The translations under genes were made by a program, and so were the position numbers. A DNA stretch of 40,105 bases, taken from assembly GCF_011058165.1 (NCBI RefSeq), contig NZ_JAALEG010000059.1, positions 1 through 40,105 of the forward strand, written 5' to 3'. Below are positions 7,248-18,483 of the stretch, one piece after another. Source of the stretch: Rhodococcus aetherivorans (GTDB lineage: Bacteria > Actinomycetota > Actinomycetes > Mycobacteriales > Mycobacteriaceae). The first letter of the stretch is position 1. Each line of letters starts with the position of its first letter. The notes beneath the pieces were generated by a model, which saw nothing but the letters and a program-made list of their open reading frames with translations, did not search any database and was not told the DNA's origin.

Positions 7248-7895
7248 ATGAGGACATCAGCAGTTCGCCGCACCGAATGGAACGACACCCGGCACCACCC
7301 AGACCAGTGCGACGACACCGGGCAGTACGACACGGGACACTACGACGACACCGGGCAGTGCGACACAGGGCCGTGCAACGACACCGGGCAGTTCGAGGAC
7401 CCAGGGCAGTTCGAGGACCCAGGGCAGTACGACACCGGACGGGACGGCGAGGGCCGGGCACGACGCTCCGCGGCGACGCACCTCGCCCGGCGGCCGCACG
7501 AGGCGCCGGACCGGCGGCTGCCGGTCCGCCCGGATCCGGGGGTGGTGGACTACCGGCGCGCTCCGGTCCGGGTCTCGCGCGTCCCGCACCGGCCCGCCGG
7601 GACCGCGCAGCCCGGCCTGCGCACCGTACTGGCGACGGCCCTGCTGACCGCGGTCGCGACCGCGGGACTGCTCGGGATTGCCCACCTGCGCACCAGCCAG
7701 GTTGCGGCCGGGGCCGCACGTACCGACGTCACCGTCGTGCAGGCGGGGGAGTCGCTCGGCGACGTCGCGGCGCGGGTGACTCCGGGTTTGCCCCGCCCCG
7801 AGGCGATCGAGCGGATCCTCGAACTCAATGCCATGTCGGACGGCCGTCTGCGGGACGGCCAGACCCTGCTCGTTCCGGCCTCCGCGCCGCGGTGA
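7248..7895 (+). CDS. SOS-controlled LysM membrane protein, probable cell-division suppressor (DivS/ChiZ-like)
   Basis: This 215-residue protein has three parts. Residues 1-120 are hydrophilic, with a repetitive stretch (about 21-64) of DDTGQ, DTG and FEDPGQ units followed by an Arg/Pro-rich stretch. Residues 125-147 form one membrane helix. Residues 160-210 are a LysM peptidoglycan-binding domain (VTVVQAGESLGDVAARV ... RLRDGQTLLVP) predicted to be extracytoplasmic. Divergence from lexA with LexA boxes in the promoter matches, from memory, mycobacterial Rv2719c/ChiZ and corynebacterial DivS, which delay septation after DNA damage. No hydrolase motif is evident. GGAGG lies 7 nt before the ATG. 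The repeat-rich N-terminus is unusual and may vary in length between strains. Confidence 0.82.
   Translation: MRTSAVRRTEWNDTRHHPDQCDDTGQYDTGHYDDTGQCDTGPCNDTGQFEDPGQFEDPGQYDTGRDGEGRARRSAATHLARRPHEAPDRRLPVRPDPGVVDYRRAPVRVSRVPHRPAGTAQPGLRTVLATALLTAVATAGLLGIAHLRTSQVAAGAARTDVTVVQAGESLGDVAARVTPGLPRPEAIERILELNAMSDGRLRDGQTLLVPASAPR
7386..7421 (+). repeat. Perfect 18-bp in-frame tandem duplication in the LysM gene
   Basis: The unit gggcagttcgaggaccca occurs at 7386-7403 and again at 7404-7421 without a mismatch. It adds six residues (GQFEDP). It lies inside a longer run of degenerate repeats (about 7308-7440) encoding DTGQ-like units, indicating expansion by replication slippage. Confidence 0.9.
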
Positions 7896-7947
7896 ACCGG
7901 CATGGACGGGCGGGTACCGGATCCGGCCGACGATCCGGGTATGCAGG

Positions 7948-8087
7948 TATTGTCGACTCTTGTCAGTCACACCACCTCGTGTGGTCGCGCCGAGAGCGAT
8001 TCGCCTGCCGGTGAGTCCGGTCTCGGGAGGACGGCATCGGTTCGACGCCGACGTCGCGGCCAGCACGGCTACGACGAAGGAATCGAC
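7948..8087 (+). promoter_or_regulatory. Possible nrdR promoter and about 130-nt leader
   Basis: TATTGT (7948-7953) could serve as a -10, although no convincing -35 is seen. Transcription from there would leave a leader of about 130 nt before nrdR, with small G+C-rich inverted repeats such as ACCAC/GTGGT near 7970-7985. No known riboswitch core was recognised. A frame is open through this stretch, but its residues do not look like NrdR. Confidence 0.25.
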
Positions 8088-8561
8088 ATGTACTGCCCGT
8101 ATTGCCGGCACCCCGATTCCCGCGTCGTCGATTCCCGCGAAGCCGACGAGGGGGCCGCGATCCGTCGCCGAAGGGCATGCCCCCAGTGCGGCAGGCGTTT
8201 CACCACCGTCGAGACGGCGGTGCTGTCGGTCGTCAAGCGCAGCGGCGTCACCGAACCGTTCAGCCGGGAGAAGGTGGTGCGCGGGGTGGCCCGTGCCTGC
8301 CAGGGCCGCGACGTCGACAACGACGCCCTCAACCTCCTCGCCCAGCAGGTCGAGGACGCGGTGCGGGCCAAGGGTTCCCCGGAGATTCCGAGCAACGAGG
8401 TCGGTCTGGCCATCCTCGGCCCGCTGCGGGACCTGGACGAGGTGGCGTATCTGCGATTCGCCTCCGTCTACCGGTCCTTCAGCTCCGCAGAGGATTTCGA
8501 GCGCGAGATCAAGGAACTGCGCGAGCACCAGCACCGACGCGAGACCGAGTCCCCGGACTGA
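8088..8561 (+). CDS. nrdR: Transcriptional repressor NrdR of ribonucleotide reductase genes
   Basis: A 157-residue NrdR of normal family length. The N-terminal zinc ribbon is [17 protein letters not shown] followed by the second pair CPQCGRRF; together these are the four zinc cysteines. Residues from about 46 to 136 form an ATP-cone ([20 protein letters not shown] ... [15 protein letters not shown]), which senses ATP/dATP and controls binding to NrdR boxes at ribonucleotide reductase promoters. The ATG at 8088 is chosen because homologues begin exactly with MYCPYC or MHCPYC; upstream in-frame sequence is excluded. A GAAGGA-like SD lies close before it. Clustering with lexA joins dNTP supply with the DNA-damage response. 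Confidence 0.96.
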   Translation: MYCPYCRHPDSRVVDSREADEGAAIRRRRACPQCGRRFTTVETAVLSVVKRSGVTEPFSREKVVRGVARACQGRDVDNDALNLLAQQVEDAVRAKGSPEIPSNEVGLAILGPLRDLDEVAYLRFASVYRSFSSAEDFEREIKELREHQHRRETESPD

Positions 8562-8565
8562 GCGC

Positions 8566-8581
8566 CGCGCCGTTCGGCGCG
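8566..8581. terminator. Short hairpin between convergent nrdR and hrpA
   Basis: CGCGCC (8566-8571) and GGCGCG (8576-8581) form a 6-bp G+C stem with a 4-nt loop, just after the nrdR stop and facing the hrpA stop. There is no U-tract. It may act on both transcripts. Confidence 0.45.
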
Positions 8582-8603
8582 CGCCGGGATCCTCGTCGCC
8601 GGA

Positions 8604-12524
<3,921 letters not shown>

Positions 12525-12592
12525 GCTGAATCAACAGCCTAGCGAAGCGCGGACCGTCGCCGCGCGGCACCCGCGGACCGTCGCCGCATAGG

Positions 12593-13855
12593 ATGGCAAT
12601 TTCATCGCCGTTCGTGGAACAGGAGCAGATCGTGGGCGCGTTGTGGCACGGGTTCGCAGACATGGGTGTCGTCGAGCGGGACGGTGCGTTCGTCGTCGCG
12701 CGCGGAGAGGGCGCCTACATCTGGGATTCCGCCGGCACCCGCTATCTCGACGCGACCGCCGGCCTGTGGTTCGCGAACGTCGGCCACGGCCGCTCCGAGA
12801 TCGGTGACGCGGTGGCGGCGCAGCTGGCGAAGGTGGCGCACTACTCCAACTTCGGTGACCTCGCCGCGGAGCCGACCGTCGAGCTGGCCGAGCGGCTCGC
12901 GACGATCGCTCCCGTTCCCGGCAGCAAGATCTTCTTCACCTCGGGCGGTTCCGATTCGATCGACACCGCGGCCAAGCTGACGCGCCGCTACTGGCAGGAG
13001 ATGGGCCGGCCGGAGAAGACCCTCGTCGTCAGTCGCGAGAAGGCTTACCACGGCATGCACGTCGGAGGCACGTCGCTCGCCGGGATCCCCGTCAACGCCG
13101 AGGGGTACGGGAACCTGTGGGACGACGCCGCGAAGGTGGCCTGGGACGACGCGAAGTCGTTGCTCGCCCTCATCGAGCGGGTCGGCGCGGACCGGATCGC
13201 GGCGTTCTTCTGTGAGCCGATCATCGGCGCGGGTGGGGTGTACCTGCCGCCGGAGGGCTATCTCGCCGAGGTCCGCGACATCTGCCGCGAGCACGACGTG
13301 CTCTTCGTGGTCGACGAGGTGGTCACCGGCTTCGGCCGCATCGGCGGGTCGTGGTTCGCCTCTGGCCGGTTCGGACTCGAACCCGACCTGATCACCACGG
13401 CGAAGGGCCTCACCTCGGGGTACGTGCCGATGGGCGCGGTGTTCGTGGCGCCGAAGGTGGCCGAGCCGTTCTTTGCCGGCGGGGTGTGGTGGCGGCACGG
13501 CTACACCTACGGCGGGCACGCCGGTGCCGCCGCGGCTGCCCTGGCGAACCTGGACATCATCGAGCGCGAGAACCTGCTCGACGAGTCGGCGCGGTTGGAG
13601 CGGACCCTGCACGAGAAGCTGTCCCCGCTGGCCGAGCACCCGCGCGTCGCGGAGGTCCGCAGTGGTCTCGGCGCCGTCGCCGCAGTGCAGCTCGCCGACC
13701 CGGGTGAGGCGCTGGAGTTCGTGAAGGCGCTTCGGCGGCACGGGGTTTCGAGCCGGGCGGCGGGACAGGGTGCGCTGCAGATCTCGCCGTCGTTCGTGAT
13801 GACGGACGAGCAGGTGCAGGGCCTCGTGGACGGGTTCTCCTCGGCCCTGGGTTGA
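12593..13855 (+). CDS. Class III (omega) aminotransferase, PLP-dependent
   Basis: A fold-type I PLP enzyme of 420 residues, transferring an amino group from an amine or omega-amino acid to a keto acid. Visible motifs are the cofactor phosphate loop TSGGSDSID (116-124), AYHGMHVGGTSLAG, the PLP-nitrogen Asp241 in FVVDEVVTGFGRIG, and the Schiff-base Lys271 in TTAKGLTSGYVPMG. The substrate cannot be fixed from sequence; beta-alanine:pyruvate-like or putrescine-like activities are possible. Start choice is uncertain. The ATG at 12593 is the first in frame but has no SD. A GTG at 12632 has AGGAG 6 nt upstream and lies after a possible -10 (TAGGAT, 12589-12594), giving 407 residues. The core is unaffected. 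Confidence 0.88.
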   Translation: MAISSPFVEQEQIVGALWHGFADMGVVERDGAFVVARGEGAYIWDSAGTRYLDATAGLWFANVGHGRSEIGDAVAAQLAKVAHYSNFGDLAAEPTVELAERLATIAPVPGSKIFFTSGGSDSIDTAAKLTRRYWQEMGRPEKTLVVSREKAYHGMHVGGTSLAGIPVNAEGYGNLWDDAAKVAWDDAKSLLALIERVGADRIAAFFCEPIIGAGGVYLPPEGYLAEVRDICREHDVLFVVDEVVTGFGRIGGSWFASGRFGLEPDLITTAKGLTSGYVPMGAVFVAPKVAEPFFAGGVWWRHGYTYGGHAGAAAAALANLDIIERENLLDESARLERTLHEKLSPLAEHPRVAEVRSGLGAVAAVQLADPGEALEFVKALRRHGVSSRAAGQGALQISPSFVMTDEQVQGLVDGFSSALG

Positions 13856-13868
13856 TCGACGATCGAGC

Positions 13869-13888
13869 GGCGCCGACCGTTCGGCACC
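13869..13888. terminator. Hairpin between convergent aminotransferase and small membrane protein
   Basis: GGCGCCGA (13869-13876) and TCGGCACC (13881-13888) pair with one mismatch around loop CCGT, in the gap between two converging genes. A bidirectional terminator is plausible. Confidence 0.45.
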
Positions 13889-13904
13889 GGCACCGCGGGT
13901 CGCG

Positions 13905-14168
13905 TCAGCGGCGGGGGCGGAGCCGTTGCAGCACAGTGCAGATCCGCTCGCGCAGTCCCGTGGGCACGTCGTCCAGCGGTACCGCGCCCTGCGTGTCGTG
14001 CGCGGCGGCGACGCGGGCGTAGCGGTCGTGGAGCACCGTGCGTACCTCGTCGGGCGTGTGGGCGCGTCGTCTGCGCTCGTCGCGCGCGACGACTGCGCCC
14101 GTCGCCGCGACGCCGACCACACCGGCGAGTCCGACGAGCTTCCACCACTGCCTGCCCTTCAATGCCAT
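13905..14168 (-). CDS. Small single-pass membrane protein, unknown function
   Basis: An 87-residue protein not recognised as a named family. Residues 1-10 are basic (MALKGRQWWK), residues 11-28 form one hydrophobic helix (LVGLAGVVGVAATGAVVA), and the rest is charged and probably helical, with RDERRRRAHTPDEVRTVL next to the membrane. A cytoplasmic C-terminus would follow the positive-inside rule if the helix exits outward, but orientation is uncertain. The start at 14168 is preferred to one 45 bp upstream because a -10-like TAGGCT (14181-14176) sits 7 nt before it and there is no SD, suggesting a leaderless mRNA. It converges with the aminotransferase. Confidence 0.65.
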   Translation of the reverse strand: MALKGRQWWKLVGLAGVVGVAATGAVVARDERRRRAHTPDEVRTVLHDRYARVAAAHDTQGAVPLDDVPTGLRERICTVLQRLRPRR

Positions 14169-14279
14169 GGGCGCGAGCCTAGACGGTAGGGATTGGGCTG
14201 GGGCCGCGCTCACCTGGGACCGATGCTCGCCACCGTCGATCGGCGCGATCGCCCGGACGCTCCGGCCGAACAGTGTGCC

Positions 14280-15377
14280 TCAGGGCCTGTCCGGTACTCC
14301 GTTGCGTCCCTGCGCGGCCGTATCCGGCTGCGGGCTTGTCCGGAATTCGAATCGGCTGCCGACGGCATTGGGGTGGAAGGCGTCCGGGAGGGCGGTGAAC
14401 AGCGCGTGCTGCGCCTTCCACGACGTGCAGTGGGCGGGCACGACCACGGCCGGATCCGCCGCGGCGAGGGCGGTCACCGTCCGGGGGACGATCGGGCCGT
14501 CGCGGAGATGGAACCCGCCGAGGACGGCATGGAGCCGGCCGACCCCGGTGAGCCGCTCGGCGTGCTCGAGGATGTTGATCAGCCCGGCGTGCCCGCATCC
14601 GGTGAGCACGACGAGTCCCCGGTCGCGTAGGTGCAGGACGACGGCCTGGTCGTCGTGGATGAGCGGGTCGGGCCGCCAGCGGCCGTGCCGGTGGGCTTGA
14701 TGGCCCGGCATGCCGGTCTCGTACTCGGTGGTCCGGGCGATCCGGCCGGTCACCAGGAGCATTCCGTCCAGCAGGAAGGAGGGGCGCCGGTTGTCGACGA
14801 CGACGAATCCCGCGCCCTCGATCGCCGCGCGGCTCGGCGTCGGTAACTCGAAGGCGCCGTCGGGACCGACGATGCGCCGCCTCGTCCAGAAGTCGGGGTG
14901 CACGAGGATCGGCAGGTGCCGGGAACCGAGCCGGCGGGCGAGGCCCTGCAGACCTATGACGTGGTCGAAGTGGCCGTGGCTGAACACGATCGCCTCGATG
15001 CCGTCCGGGGAGATCGCCAGCCGATCGAGATTCGCCATCAGGCCGTCCGGCGTGGCCCCCGCGTCGTAGAGCACGCGGTGCGTGGTTTCGCCGACCCGGA
15101 CCTCGATCAGTACGGAGAACCCGTGCTCCGCTCGGAGGAGGTCGACAGTCCGGAATCCGACCGCCAGATCGCTGGGGACGATCGGGAGCGGACCTGCCGA
15201 TCCGGCCGGCCCCCAGCGGCGGACGGGCCCCACGTCGGGCAGCAGCACGTCGGAGGAGTTGTCCACCAGCGTCGTCACATCGACCGCGTCGACCGGCCGG
15301 AGCTCCACCCGTACGGGGTCCCGCTCCGGCAGCTGTCCGGCGGATCGTCGATCGCGGGTCTCCGCTCCCGTCCTCAC
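14280..15377 (-). CDS. Metallo-beta-lactamase-fold hydrolase, COG1237 (dihydropterin synthase-like)
   Basis: A 365-residue MBL-fold enzyme of the group often annotated as 7,8-dihydropterin-6-methyl-4-(beta-D-ribofuranosyl)aminobenzene-5'-phosphate synthase; the true substrate here is unknown. Metal ligands are clear: HGHFDH at 134-139, His263 in LTGCGHAGLINIL, and His316 in VVVPAHCTSW, which is the characteristic HCT ending of this group. An Asp in LYDAGATP (about 105) completes the usual beta-strand motif. The start is GTG at 15377, preceded by AAGGAGGAGG. It lies 52 bp downstream of the cupin gene on the same strand, so the two are probably co-transcribed. A role with the cupin (for example on a thiol or its oxidised product) is inference only. 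Confidence 0.85.
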   Translation of the reverse strand: MRTGAETRDRRSAGQLPERDPVRVELRPVDAVDVTTLVDNSSDVLLPDVGPVRRWGPAGSAGPLPIVPSDLAVGFRTVDLLRAEHGFSVLIEVRVGETTHRVLYDAGATPDGLMANLDRLAISPDGIEAIVFSHGHFDHVIGLQGLARRLGSRHLPILVHPDFWTRRRIVGPDGAFELPTPSRAAIEGAGFVVVDNRRPSFLLDGMLLVTGRIARTTEYETGMPGHQAHRHGRWRPDPLIHDDQAVVLHLRDRGLVVLTGCGHAGLINILEHAERLTGVGRLHAVLGGFHLRDGPIVPRTVTALAAADPAVVVPAHCTSWKAQHALFTALPDAFHPNAVGSRFEFRTSPQPDTAAQGRNGVPDRP

Positions 15378-15429
15378 GCCCTCCTCCTTCCGGTGGATAC
15401 GGTGAAACAGCCTTCGGCCGGCCGGGCCG

Positions 15430-16017
15430 TCAGTGCTCGGGGCCGAGGTCGGTGAAATCGGGACGGAAGGGCGCCTCGCTGCCCGTCCGCAGATCGAACG
15501 TGCTGCGGTTCTGCGTGAGAATGTCCGTGCCGTAGACGTGGATCGAGATCGCATCGGTCCCGTCGAGTGCCTCCACCGAGTGGATCGTTCCGTCGGGAAC
15601 GACGGTCACCGTGCCCCGCGGGTTCACGAAGGTGTCGGCAACCTGGAGCCGGGCCCTGCCCGGCACACTCCCGTCGTCGAGCCGGCGATACCACGTCTCC
15701 CGTTCCCGGCCCCGATACACGCCGACCACGGCCCACGCGCCGTGATTGTGCGCCGGAGTGCTCACTCCGGCCTTGAACACCGCCACCAGGATCGACAGGT
15801 GCCCGTCCGAGGCCCGGTAGAGGGGGTACAGCACCCAGTCCCGCGTCTCGGGACGCTCCTGGTACTGCGGGTCCAGCCAGTCGCTGTCGTCGGCGACTGC
15901 TGCGGCCAGAACCGCACGGACCGCCTCCGGTCCGTCGCGCAGTGCGGACGCCTGTCGGAGGCGGGGGATCAGATCGTGGATCGACTGCCGGTGGCCGACT
16001 TCGGTGTGCCTGTTCAT
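15430..16017 (-). CDS. Cupin, cysteine dioxygenase / 3-mercaptopropionate dioxygenase-like
   Basis: A 195-residue single-domain cupin resembling thiol dioxygenases (CDO superfamily). The three-histidine iron site is visible as His90 and His92 in STPAHNHGAW and His146 in PDGTIHSVEAL. A further SIHVYGTDI strand (158-166) matches the SLHIYS-type segment of CDO enzymes. The expected reaction is iron-dependent oxidation of a thiol to a sulfinic acid with O2. The exact thiol (cysteine, 3-mercaptopropionate or another) cannot be read from the sequence. AGGAGG lies 7 nt before the ATG. It is followed at 52 bp by the MBL-fold gene and preceded, on the same strand, by the LuxR-type regulator 111 bp upstream, a likely controller. 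Confidence 0.82.
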   Translation of the reverse strand: MNRHTEVGHRQSIHDLIPRLRQASALRDGPEAVRAVLAAAVADDSDWLDPQYQERPETRDWVLYPLYRASDGHLSILVAVFKAGVSTPAHNHGAWAVVGVYRGRERETWYRRLDDGSVPGRARLQVADTFVNPRGTVTVVPDGTIHSVEALDGTDAISIHVYGTDILTQNRSTFDLRTGSEAPFRPDFTDLGPEH

Positions 16018-16128
16018 GATGCACCTCCTGCAACCGCTCTCGAAGAGAACGGTATGCGCACAACAGTGATGAATGCATCGGTACCAGTACGGACGTCGCG
16101 CGCCGTCCCGGTGGTGCCGGGCGCCGGC

Positions 16129-17178
16129 TCACAGACCGAATTCGACCGCCCGCCGCACCAACTCCACCCTCGAGTTGATGCCGAGCTTCGCGTAGATGTT
16201 GGCGAGGTGGGTCTCCACGGTTCGCTCGCTGATGAACAGGCGCCGGCCGATCTCGGGGGAGCTGAGTCCGGCGACCGCCAGCGCGCCCACCTCCCGTTCG
16301 CGGGTGCTCAGGGCCTCCGGCCCCCAGGCCGGGCGGTCCCGGCGGCCCCGCCGTACCCCCGTCAGGAAGGCCTCGATCTCGATCAGCACCGCGTCCATGT
16401 CGCCGATCCAGGGCCAGTGATCGATCCCGGGCAGTTCGACGAGTGTCGCGCCCGGAACGCGCGCCGCGACGTAGCGGGAATGCTCGACCGACAGCCACGG
16501 ATCGTCGACGTGGTGGAGCAGGAGCGTCGGCACCCGAATCTCGTGCAGCCTCGGACGAAGATCGGTCGCGGCGCAGAGCCGGAACAGGTCCCGTGCCTGC
16601 GCCGGGCCCGCCGCCGCCCGGGCGTGACGCGCGAACCAGGATCGATACCGCTCGTCCCCGGCCAGGGTCGGATTCATCGACGCGATGCCGGAGCCCGTCG
16701 CCCACCCCTCGTCGATGCCGGCCAGGACCGACGAGAAGAACTCCTCGCTCCACCCCGCCGCATACCCGTCGTCCTCCAGGAGCCGGGCATGGGCGTCCCA
16801 CAGGATCATCGAACGTGTGCGGCCGGGGTACTTCAACGCGAACGAGGTGCAGATCCCGGCGCCGACGGCGACCCCGAACAGGGTCGCCCGCCGGGACCCG
16901 GCGGCGTCCATCACGGCGCGGATGTCCTCGACGCAGGCGTCCATGGACACCTCCTCCCGCGGCACGTCCGACAGGCCGGTGCCCCGCTTGTCGAACCAGA
17001 TCAACCGGGCGAACGACGCCAGGCCGCGCAGGAAACGCGCGAAGAACCGCTCCTCCCAGGCGAGGTCGAGGTGCGAGACGAATCCCGGAACGAAGACGAG
17101 GTCGGGTCCCGCCTTGCCCAGCACCTGGTACGCGATGCTGACATCCCCGCTGGCGGCGTACCGGACCTCGTGGTCCAT
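16129..17178 (-). CDS. LuxR-type regulator fused to an alpha/beta-hydrolase sensor with lost nucleophile
   Basis: This 349-residue fusion has an alpha/beta-hydrolase domain (about 1-275) and a C-terminal LuxR HTH (about 289-349). The HTH shows [25 protein letters not shown] (289-313, in part) and the [16 protein letters not shown] recognition helix. The hydrolase part keeps an Asp (225/226 in HHVDDPW) and a His (254 in GIDHWPW) at triad positions. The nucleophile elbow, however, reads GVAVG (102-106), with Ala104 (codon GCC, 16867-16869) where Ser is expected. The domain is therefore probably a binding module that senses a small molecule rather than an enzyme. The promoter is TTGACA-16-TACGGT. 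It probably regulates the cupin and MBL genes downstream, the divergent gene at 17319, or both. Confidence 0.85.
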   Translation of the reverse strand: MDHEVRYAASGDVSIAYQVLGKAGPDLVFVPGFVSHLDLAWEERFFARFLRGLASFARLIWFDKRGTGLSDVPREEVSMDACVEDIRAVMDAAGSRRATLFGVAVGAGICTSFALKYPGRTRSMILWDAHARLLEDDGYAAGWSEEFFSSVLAGIDEGWATGSGIASMNPTLAGDERYRSWFARHARAAAGPAQARDLFRLCAATDLRPRLHEIRVPTLLLHHVDDPWLSVEHSRYVAARVPGATLVELPGIDHWPWIGDMDAVLIEIEAFLTGVRRGRRDRPAWGPEALSTREREVGALAVAGLSSPEIGRRLFISERTVETHLANIYAKLGINSRVELVRRAVEFGL

Positions 17179-17184
17179 CCCTGC

Positions 17185-17212
17185 ACCGTAGCGCCGTCTG
17201 CCGCGCTGTCAA
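17185..17212 (-). promoter_or_regulatory. Promoter of the LuxR/hydrolase regulator
   Basis: On the minus strand TTGACA (17212-17207) is followed after 16 bp by TACGGT (17190-17185). The -10 ends 6 nt before the ATG at 17178, so the mRNA should be leaderless or nearly so. Confidence 0.65.
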
Positions 17213-17318
17213 CCTCGGGTGAGGCGCAGCGAGGCGGGGCAGCGACGGCGGGCCGGCCACCACCTCCCGTGCTCGGCGGCCGGATCCCGTTACCTCCCCG
17301 CGTGAGAGGCTGTCGGTC

Positions 17319-17975
17319 ATGCAGCAGCGGAGCTCAGCGCAGTCCCGGATCACCCTCGACGAGGCGGTGGAACTGACCCGCACCGGCGACCTCTGGATCT
17401 TCCGCGGCAGCAGCCACGCCGACCGGGCGATCCAGACGCTGACCAACGCCCCCGTCAACCACGTCGGCATGGCGGTGGTCCTCGCTGATCTGCCACCGCT
17501 GATGTGGCATGCCGAGCTGGGCAGGAGCCTGCCGGACATGTGGACCGGCCGGCACCACCGCGGTGTGCAGCTGCACGACCTGCGCGAGGCGGTGCAGGTG
17601 TGGAGTGCCCGGTACGGGCAGCGCGGCTGGCTGCGCCAGCTCGGCGTCGAGGTGACGCCGGAGCAGGAGGATCAGCTGCTGCGCACCGTCGCCCGGCTGG
17701 ACGGCACGCCGTTCCCCTCGACGGGCCGGCTGGCGGGGCGCTGGTTCGCGGGCCGGCTGCCGTGGCGGAAACGCACGTCGGATGCGGGTCTCGAGCGCGC
17801 GTACTGCGCCGAGGTGGTGGGCGCGACCCTGGAGGCGATGGGGCTGCTCGAGCAACGCGGGCGCGGCAGCAACTGGTACGACCCCGGACGGTTCTGGAGC
17901 GGGGACCGGTTGCCGGCCGCGCCCGGGGTCGCATGGGGGCGCGAGATCGAGGTCGTGCCTCCCGAAAACGGGTGA
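17319..17975 (+). CDS. Permuted NlpC/P60-like (YiiX-type) papain-fold protein
   Basis: A 218-residue protein with the order of motifs seen in circularly permuted NlpC/P60 (YiiX/YaeF-like) proteins. GDLWIFRG (23-30) comes first, then the catalytic-type His48 in APVNHVGMAVV, a Glu in MWHAELG (66), and last the Cys163 in RAYCAEVVGATLEAMGLL. Family members are thiol amidases or acyltransferases acting on lipids or peptides. No signal peptide or membrane segment is seen, so it is predicted to be cytoplasmic. A -10-like GAGGCT lies 7 nt before the ATG. It is divergent from the LuxR-type regulator, which might control it. The substrate is unknown; the assignment rests on motif order alone. Confidence 0.7.
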   Translation: MQQRSSAQSRITLDEAVELTRTGDLWIFRGSSHADRAIQTLTNAPVNHVGMAVVLADLPPLMWHAELGRSLPDMWTGRHHRGVQLHDLREAVQVWSARYGQRGWLRQLGVEVTPEQEDQLLRTVARLDGTPFPSTGRLAGRWFAGRLPWRKRTSDAGLERAYCAEVVGATLEAMGLLEQRGRGSNWYDPGRFWSGDRLPAAPGVAWGREIEVVPPENG

Positions 17976-18070
17976 GGGGCTGGTGCGCTCGGTCGCCCCG
18001 CCGGAGGTCCACGCCGCCGGATAGGCCCGTTTGCCGGGCCCGCGCGACGACTTCGCGGGATCATGAGCCC

Positions 18071-18448
18071 ATGTCGCGTCCCGCCATCGCACTGCAGGTC
18101 TACGTCCTCGACACGCCGGACCCGTCCGGGCTGGCCTCGTTCTACGCCGTGCTGCTCGGCTGGGACATCGACGACGCCGCCACCGACGACGACTGGGTCC
18201 AGTTGCGCGCCCCGGCCGGCGGGGGCCTGGCGTTCCAGCTGGCCCCCGAGTTCACCCCGTCGACGTGGCCGGACGACCGGGTCGGGCTGCAGGCACACCT
18301 GGACCTCGAGGTCGACGACCTCGACGCCGCGGAGGAGTGGGTGCTGCGGCACGGCGCAACCCGCGTCGTCGGGCCCAACCCCAGCCCGACCTTCCGCACC
18401 TACCGGGATCCGAGCGGCCACCTCTTCTGCCTGGTGCGGTCCGCGTGA
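18071..18448 (+). CDS. VOC-family (glyoxalase/bleomycin-resistance fold) protein
   Basis: A 125-residue single-module vicinal-oxygen-chelate protein. It opens with the typical strand LQVYVLDTPDPSGLASFYAVLLGW, has the middle strand LQAHLDLEVDDLDAAEEWV, and ends with the characteristic RTYRDPSGHLFCLV. Such proteins form dimers that bind metal-chelated or hydrophobic ligands; functions range from dioxygenase and isomerase to drug sequestration. Nothing here fixes the substrate. The start is ATG at 18071, 96 bp after the preceding gene on the same strand, so co-transcription is possible. A -10-like GATCAT ends 6 nt before it. Confidence 0.85.
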   Translation: MSRPAIALQVYVLDTPDPSGLASFYAVLLGWDIDDAATDDDWVQLRAPAGGGLAFQLAPEFTPSTWPDDRVGLQAHLDLEVDDLDAAEEWVLRHGATRVVGPNPSPTFRTYRDPSGHLFCLVRSA

Positions 18449-18463
18449 GCGGTCCGTGTTCCG

Positions 18464-18481
18464 GCCCGGGGCCTCCCGGGC
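18464..18481. terminator. Hairpin between convergent VOC gene and LysR-like gene
   Basis: GCCCGGG (18464-18470) and CCCGGGC (18475-18481) form a perfect 7-bp stem with loop GCCT. It lies in the 35-bp gap between converging genes, so it probably stops both. Confidence 0.6.
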
Positions 18482-18483
18482 GG

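Noticed and set aside
7308-7440. CRISPR-like array
   Set aside because: The repeats are contiguous, degenerate and in frame within a gene, without spacers.
7902-8087. N-terminal extension of nrdR
   Set aside because: The frame is open, but NrdR proteins begin at the zinc ribbon (MYCPYC) and the extension looks random.
7960-8087. Cobalamin riboswitch before nrdR
   Set aside because: The GGTGAGTCCGG segment looked suggestive, but the B12-box and the conserved GCCACTG core are missing.
15374-17539. 721-codon leftward open frame across the cupin and regulator genes
   Set aside because: The same bases on the same strand encode two recognisable proteins in another frame. The long frame shows no domain, only Arg/Gly-rich residues.
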